Shown here: piece after piece, positions 15,571-21,779 of the stretch | Position numbering within the stretch: position 1 is the first letter of the stretch | Layout: each line of letters opens with the position of its first letter | From: a virus | Strand: one strand, 5' to 3' | IMG/VR virus record: IMGVR_UViG_3300021959_000418 | Coordinates: 1 to 23,073 of that record | Length of the DNA: 23,073 bases | The notes under the pieces: model-generated | Seen by the model: only the letters and a program-made list of their open reading frames with translations | Told to the model about the DNA's origin: nothing | Database searches by the model: none | Position numbers and translations under genes: made by a program

Positions 15571-17138
15571 ATGATTTCCCTCAGTGTGAATGTATCTGTG
15601 CTAAAGCGGAGCATCCCAGCCAAACCCTCTTCGGAGCATGGGCGATTCTTCTCAACCTTAAGATACGTTGTGTTACGTTCCTCTATACTGTCAGCTTCTT
15701 TGTCACGGGTCAAGTCGATAATAACCGATGCACGTTGACCAATCATCTTACAGTACTTAGGGTCTCCATTCTCGTTTGTGTGTGCAATCGTCACAATGCC
15801 CACGTTAAGCTCTGCTGCCAGCTTCGACAGTCGGATCGACAGGTCAGCCAACATAGCCTCTTTGCTCTCGTCAGACGTACCCACGACCACATCCTGTATA
15901 GGCTCAAAGAAAACAAACTTACAGTCACAAGCCTGACTAAAGAACCTGATCTGGTCGATCAACTCGTCAGTCCCCTGACCATCCCCAAGATAGAACTGAT
16001 AGAAGTTCTCGTCCTTAGTGATGTTAACGATAGCCTCACGAACAAGATCGTCTGCACCCTTCTCTTCGATCAAGTCACGGCGTGTAAGATTGTCACCTAC
16101 CTCATAAGACACAAGGCCCAGAAGTGACCTCAGCTTTGTTTCCTCTAAGTGCCACGCTGCAATCGGGATGCCTTGCTGCAACATGCTGTATTCCATGTAC
16201 CGCATAAGCTCTGTCTTGCCGATACCTGTAGGCGCTTTGAACACTGTGAAGTGTCCCTGCATGAGGCCCAGTATCTTATCGTCTAAGGCTTGGATACCTG
16301 TTGGGTAGTAGGTATGCTCAGGCGTCTCTGTGTACAGCTTTAAGAACTCGTCAGACGTATTCAAGATGTTCTCTGGTGTGTGCTTAACTGGCTTCCACCA
16401 CAGGTTCTTGAACTCTCTTTCCTTCCCAGCCTGTAAGAACTCGTTAGCGTCCTTGTACTCCCCGTGTTGTACCCGATACACCTTGTTAGGGAATAGCCGT
16501 GCCATACGATCAGCTAAGGCGTTCCCAGCATCATCTGTATCAACCGACAGGATGATCTTGTCGAAGGATGCAAGCCACTCGCTACAGTTCTCCCAGAGCT
16601 TCTTAGAGGGCGTTGCAGAGGGTAACGACACCACAGGGTTAGTGTACTGGCTCTTGAGCATTTGCGCTACTGAGAGAGCGTCTAGTTCGCCCTCAGTGAT
16701 GGTTACCATCTTGGAACAACCTGCTGGATACAGGTTCATACCGAATAGCTCGTCACCCTTAAAACCGTTCTTGGCGTAGAAGGCTTTCTCTTCCAGATTA
16801 CGAACCTTGATGCCACCGCTGGGGTACACATACTCCTGACGGTCATCGTAGGTCAGCACGTTGTAATCACGCATCGTGTACTCTTGGATGCCACGCATAC
16901 TTGTGTAACGACCAGAAGATTGGCTCTCTATACGCTTAGGCGTAAATGCTGTCACGTTCATTTCGTAATCCCCCTTCTTTGTTGGGTACTTCTCTTTGGC
17001 CCAATCGAACATTTGTTCTCTGGACGGGTAGCCTCTATCACAACCGTGGCACTTACCAAAACCATCGGTGTTGTAACAGAAGGCGTCACTTGAGCCACAC
17101 GACACATATGGACAAGGTTGATGTGCTACGTCTGTCAT
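15567..17138 (-). CDS. DNA primase-helicase (T7 gp4-like)
   Basis: A 523-residue bifunctional enzyme that primes and unwinds at the fork. An N-terminal zinc-binding domain has C9, C14, C30 and C33. The TOPRIM primase core shows TEGELDALS (148-156) and SVDTDDAG (198-205). A RecA-like hexameric helicase domain follows, with Walker A APTGIGKT (302-309), Walker B-like FVFFEPI and a conserved TIAHTNE. The ribosome site is AGAGGAAA before the ATG at 17138. A promoter candidate at 17215-17244 gives it a leader of about 70 nt. It forms the replication core with the downstream polymerase. Confidence 0.95.
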   Translation of the reverse strand: MTDVAHQPCPYVSCGSSDAFCYNTDGFGKCHGCDRGYPSREQMFDWAKEKYPTKKGDYEMNVTAFTPKRIESQSSGRYTSMRGIQEYTMRDYNVLTYDDRQEYVYPSGGIKVRNLEEKAFYAKNGFKGDELFGMNLYPAGCSKMVTITEGELDALSVAQMLKSQYTNPVVSLPSATPSKKLWENCSEWLASFDKIILSVDTDDAGNALADRMARLFPNKVYRVQHGEYKDANEFLQAGKEREFKNLWWKPVKHTPENILNTSDEFLKLYTETPEHTYYPTGIQALDDKILGLMQGHFTVFKAPTGIGKTELMRYMEYSMLQQGIPIAAWHLEETKLRSLLGLVSYEVGDNLTRRDLIEEKGADDLVREAIVNITKDENFYQFYLGDGQGTDELIDQIRFFSQACDCKFVFFEPIQDVVVGTSDESKEAMLADLSIRLSKLAAELNVGIVTIAHTNENGDPKYCKMIGQRASVIIDLTRDKEADSIEERNTTYLKVEKNRPCSEEGLAGMLRFSTDTFTLREII

Positions 17139-17214
17139 ACTTACGTTTCCTCTATTAGTAATGATATATACTAGAAGTAAGAAAACTTATGTTTATACTT
17201 ACGTTCCCCGTATA

Positions 17215-17244
17215 TGTATAACCCTTGATTTTACAATTACGCAA
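17215..17244 (-). promoter_or_regulatory. Sigma-70-like promoter upstream of primase-helicase
   Basis: On the minus strand TTGCGT (17239-17244) and TATACA (17215-17220) are 18 bases apart. It matches the promoter before the SSB gene in the -10, the adjacent AAGGG and the -35 region. The -35 lies inside the last codons of the sigma-like gene (stop at 17237). An 11-bp direct repeat (17137-17147 and 17195-17205) brackets the leader. Confidence 0.75.
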
Positions 17245-17752
17245 CATCACAAATTGTTACAACCTTGGATTTTATCTTATCTAGTCGCTTCTCACAGGCT
17301 TGTCTTGAGATACCTAAGCTCCTACCGACAGCTGCTGAGTTGTTGTTATTGCTCCAGAAACTGAGTAGTAACTCTTTCTCTTCCTTGTCGAGAACTTTAC
17401 CTAACACCTCTAAAACATTCTTTAGCTCATACGACCCAAAGACATCATCAAGAGATGCTAACTCAAAGTCTTCCTCGGTGTCGTTGATGTTTAAAAAGGA
17501 TGTGTTGTCCTCTTTGATACGATCTAAACCAGCCTGTCCCTTGGGGTAACTGATCTGTGATGAACCGACATTGTAGTAATAGTGCATGGATCGTCTAGCC
17601 TCGTAGTAGAGTGCGGCGGGGCTATCAACCCCACCAGCACGAAGGTCAAGACATTTAACCACACCCTCAGATACTAGGTCGTCATACTCCTGCGAGTTTC
17701 TGTACTTGCCAGCCAGTCTGCGACACATATCTAGGATTTCTTGGTTTGTCAT
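17237..17752 (-). CDS. Sigma-factor-like protein (region 2-like and region 4-like HTH)
   Basis: A 171-residue protein. Residues about 8-37 (DMCRRLAGKYRNSQEYDDLVSEGVVKCLDL) resemble sigma-70 region 2.1-2.2, where a D-L-x-(S/Q)-E-G core is typical. YYEARRSMHYYYN follows as region 2.3-like. The C-terminal part (about 120-165, EEKELLLSFWSNNNNSAAVGRSLGISRQACEKRLDKIKSKV) fits a region 4 helix-turn-helix. It is coupled to the DUF3310 gene (ATGA). It could redirect host RNA polymerase to phage promoters such as those at 13.2 and 17.2 kb. The match is by pattern and divergent, so another HTH regulator is possible. Confidence 0.6.
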   Translation of the reverse strand: MTNQEILDMCRRLAGKYRNSQEYDDLVSEGVVKCLDLRAGGVDSPAALYYEARRSMHYYYNVGSSQISYPKGQAGLDRIKEDNTSFLNINDTEEDFELASLDDVFGSYELKNVLEVLGKVLDKEEKELLLSFWSNNNNSAAVGRSLGISRQACEKRLDKIKSKVVTICDVA

Positions 17753-18060
17753 AGCCTGTCTTTACCCTCCAGTTGATTGATACGCATCTGTGCATAACGT
17801 ATGACCTTCTCAAGGTCTGTGATCTCGCTCTGCACATCGTCCATTCCCTCGTAGGGCTTGTACCCTGCACGACTGGCATACTTGATGATGTTACCACGCC
17901 AGAACTCAAAGCCGTTACGCATGATGTAGGTGATAGGTTCTATTTTCCATCGGGCGTAGTGCTTAGGTTCATGCACGATGTCTGATGTGTGTTCTGCCAT
18001 TACTTTATCCTCAAATGATTCATGCTTTTTCCTTAGTCGATCCCATTCACTCTTTATCAT
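17749..18060 (-). CDS. DUF3310 family protein
   Basis: The start is set at the ATG at 18060, with GGGAGG about 7 bases upstream; the longer frame lies inside the preceding gene. The 103-residue product contains the DUF3310 block: [34 protein letters not shown], then a helix [17 protein letters not shown]. The H-Y...EP and N-(I/V)-KY-(I/A)-xRAG-x-K motifs are signature positions. The family is widespread in phages, often labelled nucleotide-kinase-like, but its biochemistry is not established. It lies between ThyX-side genes and the sigma-like gene in the leftward operon. Confidence 0.85.
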   Translation of the reverse strand: MIKSEWDRLRKKHESFEDKVMAEHTSDIVHEPKHYARWKIEPITYIMRNGFEFWRGNIIKYASRAGYKPYEGMDDVQSEITDLEKVIRYAQMRINQLEGKDRL

Positions 18061-18259
18061 AGCGTACCTCCCAATACTTGTTGAACAACTGCTCAAACTT
18101 CCACTCGTATAACTGCTGCATACCCAGCAGAGCGTTCATTAGTTCATCCTGTGTAGGATCACTCTCACCATCACCTATCTGTTTAAACACTGCCTCAAGG
18201 TCATTACACACATTCCAACAGCCCAGAATCATAGGCTCTAAGTCATACAGTTTAGCCAT
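18047..18259 (-). CDS. Hypothetical phage protein (70 aa)
   Basis: A 70-residue, mostly helical acidic protein ([40 protein letters not shown]). It is coupled on both sides: its ATG at 18259 lies within the last codons of thyX (8-base overlap), and its end overlaps the DUF3310 start by 14 bases. The helix-rich tail with regular aromatics suggests a small protein-protein interaction module. No named family is recognised. Confidence 0.6.
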   Translation of the reverse strand: MAKLYDLEPMILGCWNVCNDLEAVFKQIGDGESDPTQDELMNALLGMQQLYEWKFEQLFNKYWEVRYDKE

Positions 18260-18941
18260 CTCTCAGTGCCTCCCACGATACAGGAAATAGCTCAAGCATC
18301 TTTTCATTAATGTTATCTGCAACTAACCTTGTCTCGTATTGCGTATCACTGGCGCAACGTAACTTACACATGGCGGAGAAGGCATCCAAGCTACCTGACC
18401 AGTACCACTCAGTCATAGTAGACTGTGGTAGCACCATACGGGCTTGCTCAGGGGCTACTCCATCTTCAAGCAACTGTTCATAGGAAGCTAGGCAAATCAG
18501 GTAAGGGTGAGTTATTACACTCTCTGAGTAAGTATCATCAAACTCCTGCAATCTAGGGTCTGCGTGTTCGACAAAACCTTCACTACCTTGCTTCTTGTCT
18601 TTGCTACGGCCTCTCCATTTACCTTTAGTTGGTTCATAGAACTCAATATTTTCAGTCGTATATCGCCTCGACACTTCGTTCCAACGAAGAAATTTATGCT
18701 TTACAAGTTGCCGTGCTACAAAGATCGGAGCCTTAACCCTAAAGGTAGCGAAGCAATGACCAAAGGGACTGATGTGCTTCTCTCTGGCAAGGTAACGGAT
18801 CAGCTTTGCATCTTTCTCTTTGAGCTTAGGTGGACCCCAAGCATCGTCTTCTAGCTCACTCTCTTTCTGAAAGCTCACCCGTGCGCTATTGGCAACCGTT
18901 AGGTCACTACCGCAGTGGTGTATATACTCAGCTTTTATCAT
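18252..18941 (-). CDS. thyX: Flavin-dependent thymidylate synthase
   Basis: A 229-residue ThyX from the ATG at 18941; a TTG one codon earlier is less likely. It methylates dUMP using FAD and NADPH without needing dihydrofolate reductase. The ThyX signature region is present in altered form: [14 protein letters not shown] (81-94), against the canonical RHRxxSxNExSxRY. Supporting segments are [14 protein letters not shown], the VLP block, and QYETR near the C terminus for the usual (A)QxEIR. A GGAGTGA ribosome site precedes the start. It complements RNR in supplying dTMP for replication. Confidence 0.93.
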   Translation of the reverse strand: MIKAEYIHHCGSDLTVANSARVSFQKESELEDDAWGPPKLKEKDAKLIRYLAREKHISPFGHCFATFRVKAPIFVARQLVKHKFLRWNEVSRRYTTENIEFYEPTKGKWRGRSKDKKQGSEGFVEHADPRLQEFDDTYSESVITHPYLICLASYEQLLEDGVAPEQARMVLPQSTMTEWYWSGSLDAFSAMCKLRCASDTQYETRLVADNINEKMLELFPVSWEALRDG

Positions 18942-19113
18942 CAAAATTCACTCCTATACATTCTACTGTTTCATTCTTGTCATTGACCATAACCGAAGCA
19001 TCCTTCAGTGCAGTCTTACAAAAGGTTTCATTCTCATACGTCCCTAAGTGATAGTACCTTACGTCAGTATCAGGGACAACGACAAACCATATTAGTATCC
19101 ATATTGTATTCAT
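18928..19113 (-). CDS. Small putative secreted or membrane-anchored protein (61 aa)
   Basis: A 61-residue protein. Residues 1-14 (MNTIWILIWFVVVP) are very hydrophobic and aromatic, like an uncleaved anchor or signal peptide. The rest is polar with two Cys (C32, C52), which could pair in the periplasm. The ATG overlaps the previous stop (TAATG on the minus strand), and its 3' end overlaps the thyX start by 14 bases, so translation is plausible. No family is recognised. A superinfection or envelope-modifying role is only a guess. Confidence 0.5.
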   Translation of the reverse strand: MNTIWILIWFVVVPDTDVRYYHLGTYENETFCKTALKDASVMVNDKNETVECIGVNFDDKS

Positions 19114-19268
19114 TAGAACGGCACCTCTCCATTTCCATTGCGGGGGTCATTAAAGTATCCTTTCTCTAGGTAGATATGACGGGTATCGGTAACAGCTGCG
19201 ACCTCTTCGATCTGAGTAGGCTCCATCAAACCCATATCACGCATGTGCTGCTCAAGTGTAATGTTCAT
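19113..19268 (-). CDS. Small acidic hypothetical protein (51 aa)
   Basis: I prefer the ATG at 19268 (MNITLEQHMRDMGL), with AGAGGG upstream, because the longer frame to 19322 sits inside the SleB-like gene. The 51-residue product is acidic and lacks hydrophobic segments, ending in DPRNGNGEVPF. It is coupled at its 3' end by a one-base overlap (19113). No family or motif is recognised. Confidence 0.5.
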   Translation of the reverse strand: MNITLEQHMRDMGLMEPTQIEEVAAVTDTRHIYLEKGYFNDPRNGNGEVPF

Positions 19269-19269
19269 T

Positions 19270-19665
19270 TCATTTTCCCTCTGGGGCTGTGTAAAAGATA
19301 TGTGATCCAATCTGACCGTCACGCTTGTAGTGATTCGACCAACTTGGTGTAACGTATGTAGCGTGGTAGTGGGTGCTTGTCAAGCCTACCTTGTCTCCAT
19401 CTAGCGCAGAGATTGCTACTGCCTCTGCTATCCGTACTGCCTGCCTATCGAACACGTTGTCCATATGCTCCCAGTAGCGGTCATGCTTTCCATCGTGGGT
19501 GAAAGAGAACTGCTTACGCTCGAACACTACGTCACAGACTTCCTCGGGCCAGCGTGGTGAGGCGGCACGGTTAAGCACTACCTCAGCTACCGCTCTCTGG
19601 CCTTCTAAGGGCTGATCTCTAGCCTCAAAGAAGACCGCTGCTGCAAGACACATCAATGGGGTCAT
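19270..19665 (-). CDS. SleB-type cell wall hydrolase
   Basis: A 131-residue protein matching the hydrolase_2 / SleB fold. It starts almost directly in the catalytic domain: AAAVFFEARDQPLEGQRAVAEVVLNRA (8-34), with E14 the likely catalytic glutamate. PRWPEEVCDVVF and QFSFTHDG then follow, all hallmark segments. SleB-like enzymes act as lytic transglycosylases or amidases on peptidoglycan. It has no signal peptide. It lies in the leftward block with replication genes, far from the M15 endolysin in the lysis cassette, so it may serve a different step. The ribosome site is weak (GGTAAACT before the ATG). Confidence 0.88.
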   Translation of the reverse strand: MTPLMCLAAAVFFEARDQPLEGQRAVAEVVLNRAASPRWPEEVCDVVFERKQFSFTHDGKHDRYWEHMDNVFDRQAVRIAEAVAISALDGDKVGLTSTHYHATYVTPSWSNHYKRDGQIGSHIFYTAPEGK

Positions 19666-19717
19666 AGTTTACCTATCCAATGGGTTACGTCGTCGTGTGG
19701 ATCATCACATTGTGACA

Positions 19718-19975
19718 TTAGTTGATTTCTACTACCGCTTCTTCGTGGAAGCACTTCCAGCTGTTCTCAGAGACAGAGAAGATAGGGATGTAGCCGTTAG
19801 CCTTCATGGTCTCAGATACCACACGACCCTTGGCGTTGCCAATGATGTGGCTGGAGGGACGGAAGAGGCCGTTTACTACACGCTCACTGCCATCTTTCTT
19901 GATGAACTTTACTGTAGCGAAACGTGTACCACGGGACTTAACGATGTCACGAACTGTTGTTTTACTGATAGTCAT
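19718..19975 (-). CDS. SH3-barrel-like small phage protein
   Basis: An 85-residue protein. The stretch TRFATVKFIKKDGSERVVNGLF (about 17-38), then GYIPIFSVSENSWKCFHEEAVVEIN at the end, follows the pattern of small phage proteins annotated as SH3 beta-barrel-like (F.KKDG..R...., then a final strand pair). These have no assigned activity. The ATG at 19975 overlaps the previous gene's stop by one base, with AGAAGGAAG upstream. It is followed by a 52-base gap before the SleB-like gene. Confidence 0.5.
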   Translation of the reverse strand: MTISKTTVRDIVKSRGTRFATVKFIKKDGSERVVNGLFRPSSHIIGNAKGRVVSETMKANGYIPIFSVSENSWKCFHEEAVVEIN

Positions 19976-20298
19976 TATATGCTTCCTTCTGCATGTGTGT
20001 TTGTATTGAGACCTGTATAGAGTGATTCGTTGTGGGCGTCAAGCACATAGTTCCACTCTTCTTCCATGTCGATCATAAACGGTGGGTTCATAGTCTTCGC
20101 AGTGGTGTTGTATGCGACACAGTAATCACCTAATGGCTTGATAAGTGTCATGTATTTCTCATTCATATGCTTGGCAACCTTCTCTGCTTTCTCTATCTGC
20201 ATAAGAGGTAGGTTTAGAGCAAAGGGTCCACGCTTAGGGTGTACCACAGCCACAGTATATACTTTGTTCTCGTGCTTAAACATCTGAGTCATTTTCAT
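19975..20298 (-). CDS. Hypothetical protein (107 aa)
   Basis: A 107-residue soluble protein that starts inside the tail of the small zinc-ribbon gene (23-base overlap). An in-frame ATG two codons later is a possible alternative. The N-terminal half looks like beta-strand then helix (NKVYTVAVVHPKRGPFALNLPLMQIEKAEKVAKHMNEKYM), and the C-terminal half is acidic (DMEEEWNYVLDAHNESLY). No catalytic or membrane motif is recognised. Coupling to neighbours on both sides supports it as a genuine gene. Confidence 0.6.
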   Translation of the reverse strand: MKMTQMFKHENKVYTVAVVHPKRGPFALNLPLMQIEKAEKVAKHMNEKYMTLIKPLGDYCVAYNTTAKTMNPPFMIDMEEEWNYVLDAHNESLYTGLNTNTHAEGSI

Positions 20299-20410
20299 TC
20301 CATTCTTCTACTTGTTGTGAGTATTCGTAACAGTGCTTGCACACACCTTGATCGTCTATCTTATCCTCGTCCACGATGCGACCACACTCTTCGCAGACTT
20401 CCTTGTTCAT
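20276..20410 (-). CDS. Small zinc-ribbon-like protein (44 aa)
   Basis: A very short frame with strong support. Its ATG at 20410 overlaps the stop of the cytidylyltransferase gene (ATGA), and it has a paired cysteine layout C6-x2-C9 ... C24-x2-C27 typical of a zinc knuckle or ribbon. The tail is acidic (QQVEEWNENDSDV). It may bind nucleic acid or a protein partner such as host RNA polymerase. The function is not evident from sequence. Confidence 0.7.
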   Translation of the reverse strand: MNKEVCEECGRIVDEDKIDDQGVCKHCYEYSQQVEEWNENDSDV

Positions 20411-20808
20411 TCTGTGTAACATTCCAACACTCTCTTTCTTAGCTCCGTTGTAGAGTAACCGTGGTTACGCTTGTTGTAGTGTACATACTGGGTAAAGCCC
20501 CTACCCGTGTACTGGTATCCCTCATACTCCTCCCCTATGACACGGATGTCAACCTCATGTGCGAACAGAAGCTCCTTAAGCTCTTCCTCTGTAGAGTACA
20601 CAACAACCTTGTCTACATACTTGATAGCCTCTAGCTGTATCTGACGCTCGACAAGAGACTGTACTGGCTTGTTCTTGTTACTACGCTCTATGCTAGGGTC
20701 AACGTGCAACCCTACTATAAGGTAGTCACACACGGTGGCAGCTTCCTTTAGCATCATAACATGACCTGCATGTAACAGATCAAAACAACTCGCTGTAAAT
20801 CCTATCAT
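20407..20808 (-). CDS. Nucleotidyltransferase of the glycerol-3-phosphate cytidylyltransferase type
   Basis: A 133-residue protein of the HxGH superfamily. FDLLHAGHVMML holds the HxGH motif (H13-A-G-H16). GLHVDPS and IGEEYEG are typical later segments, and YSTTELRKRV near the end corresponds to the (I)STT motif. Such enzymes join CTP to a phosphorylated alcohol or sugar (TagD, RfaE C-domain). It could modify phage or host surface polymers or a nucleotide cofactor, and the substrate is not deducible. A strong ribosome site (AAAGGAG) precedes the ATG at 20808. It is the first gene of the leftward block. Confidence 0.85.
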   Translation of the reverse strand: MIGFTASCFDLLHAGHVMMLKEAATVCDYLIVGLHVDPSIERSNKNKPVQSLVERQIQLEAIKYVDKVVVYSTEEELKELLFAHEVDIRVIGEEYEGYQYTGRGFTQYVHYNKRNHGYSTTELRKRVLECYTE

Positions 20809-20843
20809 TGTCTTCTCCTTTGTTTATACGAATCACTTTACAT

Positions 20844-20910
20844 ATTTCCACTGAGGGGGTCAAGACTAATTTCCACTGGGGGGGTCTGGCTAATTTCCAC
20901 TGGGGGGGTC
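20844..20910. repeat. Three tandem 24-25 bp G-rich repeats
   Basis: ATTTCCACTG followed by a G-rich run and TC starts at 20844, 20869 and 20893, so the spacing is 25 then 24 bases. Copies 2 and 3 are identical over about 22 bases. They sit 35 bases upstream of the first leftward gene, at the point where sequence character changes. On the minus strand each reads GACCCCC..CAGTGGAAAT. This may be a regulatory array or the repeat-bearing end of a vanished insertion element. Confidence 0.85.
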
Positions 20911-20960
20911 TGGGGTGACGATAGGGCCGATTCGGACCCAAGTGTGGTATTTCTGCAACG

Positions 20961-21164
20961 TGACAAATTTGCCACTTGACAATCGACGAATCGTAAGGTG
21001 TGACATTCTTGCCACAGTGACATTTGTGCAACTGATTCGGTAAAACATTTTTGCAACACTTGACTCCCGACGAATCTTGATGTGTGACAAATCTGCAACT
21101 GATTCGGGTGTGATATAAATACGACACTTGACAAGCCATTTGTGACATTTATGCAACTGATTCG
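20961..21164 (+). repeat. Iteron-like cluster: six copies of a 15-bp direct repeat
   Basis: Copies of TGACAttTnTGCaAC, all on the same strand, start at 20961, 21001, 21018, 21043 (degenerate, AAACA start), 21085 and 21143. Those at 21018, 21085 and 21143 continue as TGATTCG. A longer composite unit (CACTTGAC, 4 bases, GACGAATC, 5 bases, GTGTGACA) occurs twice, near 20974 and 21058. No gene is visible in this stretch. It may be an origin, an operator array or a control region for both gene arms. Confidence 0.75.
21111..21119 (+). promoter_or_regulatory. Possible extended -10 promoter element, rightward
   Basis: TG-A-TATAAA at 21111-21119 has the extended -10 form, but no good -35 lies 16-18 bases upstream. 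It sits between iteron-like copies at 21085 and 21143. If used, it would read toward the right-hand operon through the small minus-strand gene. Weak evidence. Confidence 0.25.
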
Positions 21165-21231
21165 CACCTGCCGTCCTTCGGTGTTTTTTGCGACCGCGAT
21201 TCGGAAAATCTAGCCCTGAGTCATATAGTGT

Positions 21232-21257
21232 GGGGGACGTCAACCCCCCTTTTGACG
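21232..21257 (+). other. Overlapping alternative hairpins in the divergence region
   Basis: GGGGG (21232-21236) can pair with CCCCC (21244-21248). The intervening CGTCAA (21238-21243) can instead pair with TTGACG (21252-21257). The two structures exclude each other. Each is followed by only modest T content, so a classical terminator is not clear. Confidence 0.35.
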
Positions 21258-21265
21258 CTTTGGAT

Positions 21266-21433
21266 TTATTTTTTCGGTGTGATGTCATATTCCGTGGTGA
21301 GCAGATTCCACATCATCATTGCTGCGGTTGTCACCATCGGGTCGCGAGCGTCCGCAATCCAGTTTTCTAATTCGCGCATATCTTTCGGTGTGTGAAAAAA
21401 TCCGATTGGCGATAGTTTTGATTCTGTTGTCAT
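21266..21433 (-). CDS. Small hypothetical protein (55 aa) inside the divergence region
   Basis: A 55-residue minus-strand frame from the ATG at 21433, with AAGGA about 9 bases upstream, to a TAA at 21266. The sequence (MTTESKLSPIGFFHTPKDMRELENWI, then TAAMMMWNLLTTEYD) has a balanced composition and looks like a helical small phage protein. A good ribosome site and sensible amino acid content support it. It is separated by more than 450 bases from the leftward block and would need its own promoter. No family is recognised. Confidence 0.55.
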   Translation of the reverse strand: MTTESKLSPIGFFHTPKDMRELENWIADARDPMVTTAAMMMWNLLTTEYDITPKK

Positions 21434-21597
21434 ATCTGCTGTCCTTCTTATCAGCGTTTCGATAACCCCTTATGGCATACGATTCGCCATAGGTCAAGCG
21501 CAAAATTAAATTCACTTTTGATTAGATTCCACTTGCGAATCGTTTGGGCATATGCGAATAAGATGACAAGGAAACACAAACACAAGGGAACGACAAA

Positions 21598-21771
21598 ATG
21601 ACATACGCAGAAACAAGTGACTTGGTAAGAGCGATTGACGAGATTGAGACATGGGCAGGCTCTATAATGAGAGAACATGCAAAAGAATCAATGGATTATG
21701 ATCGCATACTCACGATGGAAAAATACTTGAAAGAGGCGAAAGAAAAGATTTTTGACATCGCCAACAAATAG
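21598..21771 (+). CDS. Small helical hypothetical protein (57 aa), first gene of the right arm
   Basis: A 57-residue plus-strand frame with AAGGGAACGACAAA directly before the ATG. A nearly identical leader (AAAGGAACGACACA) precedes the next gene, which supports both starts. The protein is charged and predicted all-helical (LVRAIDEIETWAGSIMREHAKE; MEKYLKEAKEKIFDIANK). No family is recognised. As the first rightward gene after the control region it is a candidate early, host-directed protein. Confidence 0.65.
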   Translation: MTYAETSDLVRAIDEIETWAGSIMREHAKESMDYDRILTMEKYLKEAKEKIFDIANK

Positions 21772-21779
21772 GATCGAAA

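Larger units (their letters stand above)
20830..21541. other. Dense cluster of GANTC sites (CcrM-type methylation sequence)
   Basis: GANTC occurs at 20830, 20929, 20988, 21034, 21062, 21072, 21101, 21159, 21198, 21218, 21304, 21420, 21481, 21525 and 21537: fifteen in 712 bases, against about three expected by chance. Many are GATTCG or CGAATC. The stretch 20809-21265 has no gene and holds this cluster, the tandem repeats, the iteron-like repeats and a hairpin. The remaining gap 21434-21597 holds only sites from this cluster and the leader of the next gene. Confidence 0.8.

Noticed and set aside
13384-16127. Several plus- or minus-strand open frames of 80-190 residues opposite or within polymerase and primase-helicase
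   Set aside because: They are antisense or alternate-frame shadows of well-supported genes, with no family signal and no ribosome sites.
19705-19715. Palindrome TCACATTGTGA upstream of the SleB-like gene
   Set aside because: It is short and has a one-base centre, unlike the CRP layout (TGTGA-N6-TCACA). A single copy is likely chance.
20844-20914. Possible CRISPR array
   Set aside because: The repeats are directly tandem with no 30-40 base spacers and number only three.
20974-21100. TTGACA-like -35 boxes in the composite repeat units
   Set aside because: At 16-18 bases downstream the sequence is TGTGAC or similar, not a -10 box, so promoters cannot be supported from these two copies.
20780-21288. 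Three overlapping minus-strand open frames in the repeat region
   Set aside because: Their sequence is made of the DNA repeats (PPQWKL and SGN-type repeats, LHKCH-type repeats), they lack ribosome sites, and they overlap each other in different frames. They are by-products of repetitive non-coding DNA.
21451-21678. 75-residue minus-strand frame over the right-arm leader
   Set aside because: It overlaps the start of the coupled right-arm gene on the other strand and has a low-complexity, Cys/Leu-rich composition with no ribosome site.
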